This document shows positions 26,745 through 34,453 of a DNA stretch of 34,613 nucleotides, one piece after another (position 1 is the stretch's first letter; the number at the start of each line of letters is the position of its first letter). A program made the position numbers and the translations under genes. The notes under the pieces are model-generated. The model was given only the letters and a program-made list of their open reading frames with translations, was not told where the DNA came from and ran no database searches. Source of the DNA: Actinomycetes bacterium (GTDB taxonomy: Bacteria; Actinomycetota; UBA4738; HRBIN12); assembly GCA_021155985.1 (NCBI GenBank), contig JAJNBA010000061.1, forward strand, positions 1-34,613, in the 5' to 3' direction.

Positions 26745-28640
26745 ATGGTGACGAAACCTACCGGTCATCCGCATCAGCTTGCTACGTCAGATCACGCCTC
26801 AGACGAGGCGCAACCGGAACGGCAGCGGGATGCGCGCGAGTTGTTTTCGACCGACACGACCGGGCTGCCGGAAGCCCAGAAACCGCACCCCATACGACTC
26901 CAAGACGGTGATCGGTTCGACCTGCGCATACATCCGGTGCGCAAGCGTGTCGACGAAGCCGAGTTCCGGATGCTCGGATACAACGGGTCTATCCCGGGGC
27001 CCGCACTGCACGTCGACCAAGGATCAGAGATCACGGTCGAGGTGACCAACGATGGTGACGTCGATGCGACCGTACATTGGCACGGCCTACGGTTGGAGAA
27101 TCGTTACGACGGCGTTCCGCACGACACCCAAGCGCCGATCCCGATCGGAGGGACGTTCACCTACAAAGTGCAGTTCCCGGACGCCGGCTTCTACTGGTAC
27201 CACCCTCACATCCGCGAAGACTTCGGCTTGGAGATGGGTCTCTATGGGACGATCATCGTCGAACCTTCAGATCCCTCGTATTGGCCTGCGGTGGATCGGC
27301 AACTGACGCTCACCTTGGACGATCTCCTCGTTGAGGATGGGCATATCGCTCCCTTCCATCGATCTGGACCGAACTACACGGCGATGGGCCGATTCGGGAA
27401 CGTCATGCTGATCAACGGCGAGACCGAGTTCGCAGGACAGGCGGCAGCGGGAGAAGTCGTGCGGCTGTTTCTGGTCAACACGGCGAACACTCGGATCTTC
27501 AACTTCGCGGTTCGAGGTGCCCGCGCGAAGCTGGTCGGCGGCGATAGCGGTCGATACGAACGCGAGACCTGGGTCGACGAGGTACTGCTTGCTCCGTCGG
27601 AGCGGGCCGTTCTGGATGTGTTGTTCGATGCTCCGGGGGAGGCGCGGCTCGAGCATCGTACGCCGGATCACGTCTACGACCTCGGAGCGTTCTCTGTCTC
27701 GGGGACCTCGACCGGGACAGCGAGTGGCTCGTTCGCGGACCTCCGCGTCGATCAGGAGCTCACCGGTGAGCATCAGTCCGTGCAGGAGGATCTGACCCGA
27801 CCGCCAGACAAGGTGCTCGCGTTCGTGTCTTCCATGCCGCTCCTATACGGGGGCGATATCCAGACCTCGTCCTACGCCTGCCCGATGCACTTCGAGGTCA
27901 CGGACTCGAAGCCCGGGACATGTCCGAAGTGCGGGATGCAGCTTGTGCCGGTGCAGACCGAGTCGCCAGAGCAATCAGCCTACGTGTGTCCCATGCACCC
28001 CGAGGTCACTGACTCGAAGCCGGGAACGTGCCCGAAGTGTGGGATGAAGCTCGTGCCTATGCAGGCGGAAACGACAGAGCCATCGTCCTCCTACGTCTGC
28101 CCCATGCACCCGGAGGTCACGGACTCGAAGCCTAGTACCTGCCCGAAGTGCGGGATGAAACTGGTGCCTTCGGACGCGGCGCCAACCGAAAAGGACGAAG
28201 TTGGCTCTCTTCACGAGCACGAGGTCGATGGCCTTGAATGGGAAGACCTGATGCCGGAGATCAACCGAGCGTCGGACCCCAGCAACATGTTCTGGAAGCT
28301 CATCGATCGGGAGAGCGGATCGGAGAACGGGGCCATCAATTGGGCATTCACTGTCGGAGACCGAGTGAAGATCCGGCTCGTCAACGAGATGGAGTCGGAT
28401 CATCCGATGCATCACCCATTCCACATCCACGGAGCTGGTCGCTTCCTGGTCTTGTCGAGGGACGCCGAGCCGGAATCCAATCTCGTGTGGAAGGACACCG
28501 TCCTGGTGCGCGCGGGACAGGAGGTGGACATCCTGCTAGACGTGTCGAATCCTGGCCTCTGGATGGCTCATTGTCATATCGCCGAACATGCCCAGAGCGG
28601 GATGATGTTCAGCTTCGATGTCGCTCGTGCGGATGAGTGA
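26745..28640 (+). CDS. Multicopper oxidase with three inserted heavy-metal-binding (HMBD-type) repeats
   Basis: The protein (631 residues from ATG 26745; numbering here is from the adjacent GTG 26742) has all four copper motifs: HWHG (112-115), WYHPH (152-156), HHPFHIHG (557-564) and HCHIAEHAQSGMM (610-622), including the type 1 cysteine C611 and axial-type M621. Between cupredoxin domains 2 and 3 lie three near-identical modules at 378-403, 414-439 and 451-476. Each has CPMHxEVTDSKPxTCPKCGM, the metal-binding unit usually found at the N-terminus of CusB-like efflux proteins or copper ATPases. Family role: oxidation of Cu(I) or phenolics for metal detoxification. There is no clear signal peptide, which is odd for such an enzyme. 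A YHS protein gene lies nearby. Confidence 0.9.
   Translation: MVTKPTGHPHQLATSDHASDEAQPERQRDARELFSTDTTGLPEAQKPHPIRLQDGDRFDLRIHPVRKRVDEAEFRMLGYNGSIPGPALHVDQGSEITVEVTNDGDVDATVHWHGLRLENRYDGVPHDTQAPIPIGGTFTYKVQFPDAGFYWYHPHIREDFGLEMGLYGTIIVEPSDPSYWPAVDRQLTLTLDDLLVEDGHIAPFHRSGPNYTAMGRFGNVMLINGETEFAGQAAAGEVVRLFLVNTANTRIFNFAVRGARAKLVGGDSGRYERETWVDEVLLAPSERAVLDVLFDAPGEARLEHRTPDHVYDLGAFSVSGTSTGTASGSFADLRVDQELTGEHQSVQEDLTRPPDKVLAFVSSMPLLYGGDIQTSSYACPMHFEVTDSKPGTCPKCGMQLVPVQTESPEQSAYVCPMHPEVTDSKPGTCPKCGMKLVPMQAETTEPSSSYVCPMHPEVTDSKPSTCPKCGMKLVPSDAAPTEKDEVGSLHEHEVDGLEWEDLMPEINRASDPSNMFWKLIDRESGSENGAINWAFTVGDRVKIRLVNEMESDHPMHHPFHIHGAGRFLVLSRDAEPESNLVWKDTVLVRAGQEVDILLDVSNPGLWMAHCHIAEHAQSGMMFSFDVARADE
27873..28169 (+). 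repeat. Three in-frame HMBD repeats in the multicopper oxidase gene
   Basis: Units at 27873-27950, 27981-28058 and 28092-28169 (78 bp each) are separated by 30-33 bp linkers rich in Q/E/T/P/S codons. Unit 1 has F in place of P after CPMH; units 2 and 3 are nearly identical. Third-position differences show that they are not a very recent copy event. Confidence 0.88.
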
Positions 28641-28696
28641 CCGTCGCGGAGTTCGGGCTCCCCGTGTGAGGACCTCAGCCGGACCGGCAGATATGG

Positions 28697-29917
28697 TCAG
28701 TCTGCCTCGACCTCCGTGGCCTCGTAGATCGTGATCGAGCGAGAGATTCCCTTCAGCTCGAAGTCACCGACCACCTGGAGCGTGAAGCCGCTCGGTTCTA
28801 CGATCCGCGCGAGGTCCTCACCGACGAAGACCTGATCCGCTTGCGCTTGAGCCGCGATCCTGGCCGCGACATTCACCGCCCGGCCGAAGTAATCCCCTTC
28901 GTCGTAGATCATCGGCCCGGCATTGACGCCGACATGTGCGGGCGGAAGCCCGCGTGGACGGACCCGTCGGACGACGTCGAGCGAGGCGCGGACGGCGTCG
29001 TGCGGATCGCGAAAGTGGAAGTGGACGCCGTCCCCGAGCATCTTCACGACCTCTCCTCGATGTCGAGACGCGGTCTCCTTCACGAGCTGCGCCAGCGCGA
29101 GCGACATGTCAGCCGCTGCCGCATCTCCCGTCTCCTCTGATAGCGACGTGTAGCCGGTGAGGTCGGCAAATGCGGCGGCCTCGACGCCCGGCGCGGGTCG
29201 TGCGCGGACGCCCGCCAGTTCAAGGGCGGTCTCGACGTGAGCGAACTGGTGCTCGGTCGAGAATGTCTCCTGATGACGACGGTAGAGCCATCCGAGGAGG
29301 TCTTCGCCAGAACGGCCCGTGCGAACGCCAACCTCCCGGAACGCAGCCTCGACCGCCTCGTTGTCCTTCAGGCCGCGTCGTCGGAAGGGCTCTTCGATCA
29401 CTGCATGCGTGAAGTGCGATTCGTACTGGGCTACCCTCCGCGCGCTGTCGCCCCAGACCCGCGCCAATTGAAGCACCTGCGCTTCGCTTACGCCGGCTCC
29501 GAAGAGCACGGGGAGTGACTTGATCCCCTCGAGGTCCTCCTGACGAACAAGCTCTTCGCGGCGCGGCAAAGGCAGCCCGAATGCGATGTAGATCGCCTCA
29601 AAGGCTTCGAACGTGATGTTCATGTCAGCGGCCACCCGCTCGAAGGTCCGATCGGAGCGCGGGTGCCGGCGGCCGGCGCTCTCCAGATTCCCGAGAGAGA
29701 GCTCTCCCGCAGCGTGGGCGGCGCCGAGCGCCGCGGCCTCGATGCCCATCGATGTCAGGTCGATGAATACGCGGGCACGAAGTACATCGCGGCGACGGAA
29801 CATGCCTTGTTCGGGCACGAGGAGACCGAGATCGGCCAGTTCCCGGACGCGCTCGACGGTCGTCTCGGCGCGCTCGGCGACCTCGTCCTCGGTCAGGACG
29901 TCGTCGGGCTTGGTCAT
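28697..29917 (-). CDS. Soluble class III adenylate cyclase with helical regulatory region
   Basis: The 406-residue protein starts at ATG 29917. Residues 7-55 (LTEDEVAERAETTVERVRELADLGLL...FRRRDVLRARVF) look like a MerR-type winged helix. A helical regulatory region (about 95-235) resembles that of Rv1264-like mycobacterial cyclases, and the cyclase domain spans 245-400. Metal aspartates D252 and D296, lysine K292 (KMLGD), and N349 and R353 of VNVAARI are all present, so it is probably active. There is no membrane segment. It follows the YHS gene by 10 bases in the same direction and converges on the multicopper oxidase, suggesting metal-linked signalling (inference). Confidence 0.87.
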   Translation of the reverse strand: MTKPDDVLTEDEVAERAETTVERVRELADLGLLVPEQGMFRRRDVLRARVFIDLTSMGIEAAALGAAHAAGELSLGNLESAGRRHPRSDRTFERVAADMNITFEAFEAIYIAFGLPLPRREELVRQEDLEGIKSLPVLFGAGVSEAQVLQLARVWGDSARRVAQYESHFTHAVIEEPFRRRGLKDNEAVEAAFREVGVRTGRSGEDLLGWLYRRHQETFSTEHQFAHVETALELAGVRARPAPGVEAAAFADLTGYTSLSEETGDAAAADMSLALAQLVKETASRHRGEVVKMLGDGVHFHFRDPHDAVRASLDVVRRVRPRGLPPAHVGVNAGPMIYDEGDYFGRAVNVAARIAAQAQADQVFVGEDLARIVEPSGFTLQVVGDFELKGISRSITIYEATEVEAD

Positions 29918-29927
29918 GTACTCCGCG

Positions 29928-30080
29928 TCACACGTACGTTGCCGGGTTCGCCACGAAAGCGTCGTGGCATGTCTCCGAGCAGAAGTAGTACAGCTTCCCC
30001 CCGTACTCGGCGGTCCCAGCGGCGTCGTCGGGGTCGATCCGCATGCCGCATACGGGATCTTCAACCATCTCAGGCGGCAT
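29928..30080 (-). CDS. YHS-domain metal-binding protein
   Basis: The 50-residue protein is a single YHS domain: EDPVCGMRIDPDDAAGTAEYGGKLYYFCSETCHDAF with cysteines at VCGM, FCSETC and the aromatic YYF core. YHS/TRASH domains bind copper or other soft metals and often sit in copper ATPases or next to them. ATG 30080 is preceded by AGGGAGGATCG. The frame is open to 30119, but that part runs into the 159-bp repeat. It lies upstream of the cyclase with 10 bases between and is probably co-transcribed. Confidence 0.88.
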   Translation of the reverse strand: MPPEMVEDPVCGMRIDPDDAAGTAEYGGKLYYFCSETCHDAFVANPATYV

Positions 30081-30109
30081 CTTCGATCCTCCCTTTGCTG
30101 CGAGATCCT

Positions 30110-30268
30110 TGGTCAACACCAGGTCAAGGAGCCGAACGAAACAGACGGTACTCGACGGTACTCCTGAGACCCGACGAAGATGCCTTGAGCTGGGATGATG
30201 CTGGTCAGAGCGTTGCGCGGGCCTTCCTTGACACGGAAGAGGTCAGAGGTTCAAATCCTCTAGCGCCC
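30110..30268 (+). repeat. 159-bp direct repeat R1 ending in tRNA-Val 3' half
   Basis: This is 113 bp of element-like sequence followed by the 46-bp tRNA-Val 3' half (30223-30268), which is identical to 14008-14053. It aligns without gaps to R2 (34454-34612) with 22 mismatches by hand count. After the core the sequence continues CCGGGG, unlike the A-CCA of the tRNA gene. It lacks any 5' half and cannot form a tRNA. Confidence 0.9.
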
Positions 30269-30307
30269 CGGGGTCCCCGCACATAACTAGCTCCGTAGAC
30301 TTCCCGC

Positions 30308-33300
30308 GTGGCCGTCTGTCCTTCGTGCGGTGCGCGAACCCCGCCGGGGGCAGCTTTCTGTCCCACCTGCGGCGCGGCCCTCACCGCTTCCTCGGATGCG
30401 CCTCGGACCGAGGAGCGTCGTGTCGTCTCCGTCCTGTTCGTCGACCTCGTGGGCTTCACCGAGCGGTCCGACCGCGCCGACCCGGAGGACGTCCGGCGGA
30501 TCCTCGTTCCCTTCCACACTCGCGTGAAAGCCGACATCGAGCGGTTCGGCGGCACACTCGACAAATTCATCGGGGACGCGGCCATGGGTGTCTTCGGCGC
30601 TCCTATCGCCCATGAGGACGATCCGGTTCGGGCCGTTCGAGCCGGGCTGCGGATCCTGGAGTCGATGGAGGATCTTCGTCGTGTCGATCCGGAGCTGGCG
30701 GTTCGCGTCGCCGTGAACACCGGCGAAGTGATCGTGGCGTTCGGCTCCGGTCCCCAGGTCGGTGAAGCGGTAGCTGGCGACGTTGTGAACACGGCGTCGC
30801 GGATGCAATCACTCGCTCCAAGAGGATCCGTCGTCGTGGGGGACGTGACCGCCGCGCGCGTGCGCGGCGTCTTCGGGTTGGAGCAGCTGCCGCCCGCGGC
30901 CGTGAAGGGGAAAGCTGACCCGCTCCGCGTGTGGCGCGTGGTGAGCGAGGGCACGATCGCCGGTGTTCCTGACCTGGCCGCTCCGGTGTTCGTGGGCCGT
31001 CGCCGAGAGCTGCGTCTGCTCGAGGAATCCTTCGAAGAAGTGCGGCGGACGGCGTCGAGTCGCACCGTCACACTCCTGGGGGAACCGGGCATCGGAAAGT
31101 CGCGACTCGTGCACGCGCTGCGTGAGCGTCTCGGGGCGTCGGCGCGTTGGCTCACGGGTTTGTGCCTGCCCTACGGCGAAGGCGCGACGTTCGCCCCGGT
31201 CGCCGACACCGTGCGGGCGCTGGCCGGCGTCGCGGCGGCCGACGGGCCGCATGCCGCGGGTGATGCCCTCGAACGCTTTGCCCGGGACGTCGAAGACGAC
31301 GACCCCGAGCGTCGTTGGCTTGCGATCCGGCTTGCGACCGTTCTCGGCCTCGGGCCTGCCGTCGGCGGTGCGACCGTCCCCACCGAGGAGATCGCGGACG
31401 CTTGGGCGCGCGTGATCGTCCACGCGAGCGACGAGGGACCCATCGTCCTGGTCATCGAGGACCTGCATTGGGCCGAAGTCGCGTTCGTCGAGACGCTGCG
31501 GCTCATGGTCGGACGCGTCGCGGGCCGTCCGATCCTCGTGCTCGTTTGTGCGCGACCCGAGCTCGAGGAACGACATCCGGGATGGGTGGCGGCGCACAAG
31601 AGTTCCGATGTGGTCGAGCTGGCCCGGCTCGACGTCGACGAGACGCAGGGGATGGTGTCCGCGCTCTTGGCGCAGATCGAGGTTACCGCTCCTGTGAGGG
31701 CCGAGCTCCTCGAGCGCGTGGCTGGGAACCCCCTCTACGCACTCGAGTACGCGCGGATGCTCGGTGACCGCCGGGATGGCGGCGATCCATCGATCGGCAC
31801 GCCTGAGACCCTCCGCGATCTGATCGCCGCGCGGCTCGACATGATCCCCGGCGACTTGCGTTCCACTGCGAGCGACGCCTCGGTCATCGGCGACGAATTC
31901 TGGGCCAGCATCGTCGCGGACCTCGGTCGTCGAGCCGAAGCCGACGCGCGAGAGGCGCTCGGGACATTGGTGCGCCGAGGAGTGGCCGAGCCGTGGGAGA
32001 CGTCGTCGCTCGACGAGCCCGCGTACGGGTTCTCGCACGCGTTGATCAGGGAAGTCACGTATTCGCGGTTGCCTCGCCTCGATCGTGCGCGTCGTCACCT
32101 CACCGCCGGGCTATCCATCGAGGCACGAGCGGGGGAGCGGGCAAGCGAACATGCCGACCTCCTTGCGAGGCACTTCGTGACCGCCTTCGAGCTCGCGTCC
32201 GCGAGCGGAGAGGGTCGGATCGTGGAAGAGGCTCGAGACCCCGCGTTCCGCTGGTCGATGGCGGCGGCCGATCGTGCCGCGCCGGTCGACGCGAGCCGAG
32301 CGTTCGACCTGTACGACCGGGCGGTGAGCCTGGCAGGCACCGGCGGCGATCGCTTCGCAGCGCTCTTGCAGTCGGCGATCCTGGGACGGCGGAGCGGCCG
32401 CCTCGACGCCGGAGCGGTGCTGGGACGCTTCGAGGAGGCGCTCGCCGTGGCCCGGGCGATGGGCGACAGATCATCGATCGGCGAGGCCCTCACGAGAGTC
32501 GGCTCCCAGCTCGGTGCGCTCGGGCAGACGGCCCGCTCGCGCGAGACCCTCGCCGAGGCGGTCCGGGTGCTCGAGGAGCTGCCGCCGGGGCGGGCCCTGG
32601 CGGGCGCATACGCCTACCGGGCTGAGGAGGAGATGTTCGCCGGAGACGTGCGCTCCTCCTCCGACTTCGCTGGTCGCGCCATCGCGATCCTCGAGCACGA
32701 GTCGGACGAGCTCCTCGTCATGGCCCTGCACATCCGCGGCGATGCGCGCTGCTCGCAAGGAGACCTCGGAGGCCTTGATGATCTCCGGCAAGCGCTGCGT
32801 CTCTCCGAGGAGGAGCAGAGCACCAGCGCCATCGTGACCTCGCGGAATTACCTGGGCGAGTGGCGGGCGGCGATCGATGGACCGGCCGCGGCGATGCCGG
32901 AGTTCGAGGCGGCGATGGAGCTGGCGGGGCGTCGCGGGTTCTCGACCGCCGCGCATTGGGCGAAAGCGACGACCGCCGCCACGCTCTTCGATCTGGGGGA
33001 CTGGGATCGAGCGCTCCTGCTGTGTGAGGAGCTGTTGGCGGTCCCCGAGGGACTCCTGGATGCCACGCTCGAGGTGCAGGCGCGAGTGACACGGTCGGCG
33101 GTCGGCCTCGCTCGTGAAGCGGGCGTGGTGGACGATCCGGATCAGGTCATCGCGCTCGCCAGGAACGTGGAAGAGCTCCAGGCGCTCGTGCCGGCCCTGG
33201 TGATGGGTGCGTCGGTAGCGGCGTCTAGTGGGGATGCCGCCGCCGCCCGGTCCTTGCTCGAGGAGTTCGATTCCGCGACGCTTGGTGTGGCCGAGGAATA

Positions 33301-33643
33301 TCGAGGTTCGAAACTCGCCGAGGTGGCACGGACGAGCGTCGCGGTCGGAGCCTCGGACCTGCTCGCGCGGATCGTCTCCACGAGCGATGTTCGCTCGCGC
33401 CGAGACACGCTTCAGCTCAGGGCCGCGGAAGCCGTCCTCGCAGAGGCCAGAGGGGAGGAGGACGCCGCGGAGCGGTACCGGAGCGCCGCCGAGGGATGGC
33501 GGTCGTTCGGCGTCCCCTACGAGGAAGCGCTCGCGCGACGAGGCCGAGCGCGTGTGATCTCTCCCTCGGGCACCCCAGAGCCGGATGACGAGACGAGGGC
33601 AAGGGAGCTGCTCACGGCTCTCGGCGTTCGGCTCGAGCGCTGA
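30308..33643 (+). CDS. Zinc-ribbon / class III cyclase / STAND ATPase / TPR signalling protein
   Basis: The 1111-residue protein has four parts: a zinc ribbon (C4, C7, C18, C21), a class III cyclase domain (about 37-212), an AAA/STAND ATPase module (about 228-550) and helical TPR-like repeats to the end. The cyclase has D46, K86, D90 and the GDVVNTASR motif (D158, N161, R165), so it looks catalytically intact with adenine-type contacts. The ATPase has the P-loop GEPGIGKS (258-265) and Walker B IVLVIEDLHWAE near 378-390. The architecture matches a large actinobacterial family of predicted signal transducers whose inputs are unknown. The GTG start at 30308 lies 39 bases after repeat R1 and has no strong ribosome site. 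Confidence 0.9.
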   Translation: MAVCPSCGARTPPGAAFCPTCGAALTASSDAPRTEERRVVSVLFVDLVGFTERSDRADPEDVRRILVPFHTRVKADIERFGGTLDKFIGDAAMGVFGAPIAHEDDPVRAVRAGLRILESMEDLRRVDPELAVRVAVNTGEVIVAFGSGPQVGEAVAGDVVNTASRMQSLAPRGSVVVGDVTAARVRGVFGLEQLPPAAVKGKADPLRVWRVVSEGTIAGVPDLAAPVFVGRRRELRLLEESFEEVRRTASSRTVTLLGEPGIGKSRLVHALRERLGASARWLTGLCLPYGEGATFAPVADTVRALAGVAAADGPHAAGDALERFARDVEDDDPERRWLAIRLATVLGLGPAVGGATVPTEEIADAWARVIVHASDEGPIVLVIEDLHWAEVAFVETLRLMVGRVAGRPILVLVCARPELEERHPGWVAAHKSSDVVELARLDVDETQGMVSALLAQIEVTAPVRAELLERVAGNPLYALEYARMLGDRRDGGDPSIGTPETLRDLIAARLDMIPGDLRSTASDASVIGDEFWASIVADLGRRAEADAREALGTLVRRGVAEPWETSSLDEPAYGFSHALIREVTYSRLPRLDRARRHLTAGLSIEARAGERASEHADLLARHFVTAFELASASGEGRIVEEARDPAFRWSMAAADRAAPVDASRAFDLYDRAVSLAGTGGDRFAALLQSAILGRRSGRLDAGAVLGRFEEALAVARAMGDRSSIGEALTRVGSQLGALGQTARSRETLAEAVRVLEELPPGRALAGAYAYRAEEEMFAGDVRSSSDFAGRAIAILEHESDELLVMALHIRGDARCSQGDLGGLDDLRQALRLSEEEQSTSAIVTSRNYLGEWRAAIDGPAAAMPEFEAAMELAGRRGFSTAAHWAKATTAATLFDLGDWDRALLLCEELLAVPEGLLDATLEVQARVTRSAVGLAREAGVVDDPDQVIALARNVEELQALVPALVMGASVAASSGDAAAARSLLEEFDSATLGVAEEYRGSKLAEVARTSVAVGASDLLARIVSTSDVRSRRDTLQLRAAEAVLAEARGEEDAAERYRSAAEGWRSFGVPYEEALARRGRARVISPSGTPEPDDETRARELLTALGVRLER

Positions 33644-33846
33644 TCGTGCCCTCCGCCTCACGTTCGCGGGAGCGAAGGTCCCGCACGCCCAGTTCCGCCG
33701 TCATCCGATCCTCCTGAGCGGCCGGCCCGCCCTCTCCCATGCCCAGCGTTCGTGAGTACCGTGGTTGCCTCGCCGAGGCAGTGGGTACGGGTCACACCAG
33801 GCGGGCCTGATCAGACGGGTCTGGTGGCTATCCAGGAGGTAGGACG

Positions 33847-34416
33847 ATGGGATTCCTCGGCACGCTTACGACGCTTGGTATCGGGTACGCGGCAGGCGCT
33901 GTATCGGGCGGCCGCGCCAAGGAACAACTGTCCGCACGCGTGCGGGAAGCTTTCTCAAAGGGCCGGATCCCAGGAACCGGGGGTTCCACCATGGATGTGC
34001 GGGAGATCCGTGAAGTCATGACGGCGGCGCCGGGTGCCATCCGCACGACAGATACCTTGCAGGCAGCCGCCAGCCTGATGAGGACGAAGGACATCGGTGA
34101 CGTCCTCGTGGAGGATGACCAGGGCATGCTGGCCGGCATCATCACCGACCGAGATGTTGCGATCCGAGCGACTGCCGAAGGAGCCGACCCCAAGACGACC
34201 ACGGTCGAGGGGATCTTCACGCACGACATCACGGGCCTCGCCCCGACCGACACGGTGCAGGAGGCTGTCCGTCTGATGAGAACCCATGACGTCCGACGTC
34301 TGCCCGTCGTGGAAGGCGGAAAGGCGATCGGCATCGTTTCGCTGGGCGACATCTCAGTGGAGACCGCCCCCAGCTCGATCCTTGCGGACATCAGCTCGGC
34401 CTCGCCGGATCGGTAG
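33847..34416 (+). CDS. CBS-domain pair protein with short hydrophobic N-terminus
   Basis: The 189-residue protein has a glycine-rich hydrophobic N-terminus (3-20, FLGTLTTLGIGYAAGAVSGG), a linker and a tandem CBS pair (about 50-185). Characteristic segments are VMTAAPGAIRTTDTLQAAASLM, GMLAGIITDRDVAIRA and then VQEAVRLMRTHDVRRLPVVEGGKAIGIVSLGDI. CBS pairs bind adenosine nucleotides and act as energy sensors. The ATG is preceded by a textbook AGGAGGT. The N-terminus may anchor it to the membrane or may be derived from another protein. No partner gene adjoins it. Confidence 0.9.
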   Translation: MGFLGTLTTLGIGYAAGAVSGGRAKEQLSARVREAFSKGRIPGTGGSTMDVREIREVMTAAPGAIRTTDTLQAAASLMRTKDIGDVLVEDDQGMLAGIITDRDVAIRATAEGADPKTTTVEGIFTHDITGLAPTDTVQEAVRLMRTHDVRRLPVVEGGKAIGIVSLGDISVETAPSSILADISSASPDR

Positions 34417-34453
34417 GGAAGACGGTCCAAAGGAAGCCCTTTGAGCGGGGATG

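Larger units (their letters stand above)
14008..30268. mobile_element. Putative integrase-less genomic island at tRNA-Val
   Basis: The segment is bounded by perfect direct 46-bp copies of the tRNA-Val 3' half. Its contents are accessory in character: regulators, an ABC exporter, metal-handling proteins, a frameshifted gene and a chimeric gene fragment. No integrase, excisionase, transposase, replication or conjugation gene is visible, so mobility would depend on functions supplied in trans or since lost. Base composition does not obviously differ by eye. The boundaries rest on the repeats alone. Confidence 0.5.

Noticed and set aside
27873-28169. Evenly spaced 78-bp repeats that might suggest a CRISPR or minisatellite
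   Set aside because: They are in frame, encode conserved metal-binding modules and have coding-type differences, so they are protein domain repeats.
14058-30222. An integrase, transposase or relaxase for the island
   Set aside because: I checked the translated frames on both strands for tyrosine or serine recombinase and DDE motifs by eye and recognised none. Absence in the window does not exclude one beyond 34613.
30223-30268. A second and third tRNA-Val gene
   Set aside because: Only the 3' half is present at 30223 and 34567. No D arm or 5' acceptor strand precedes either copy.
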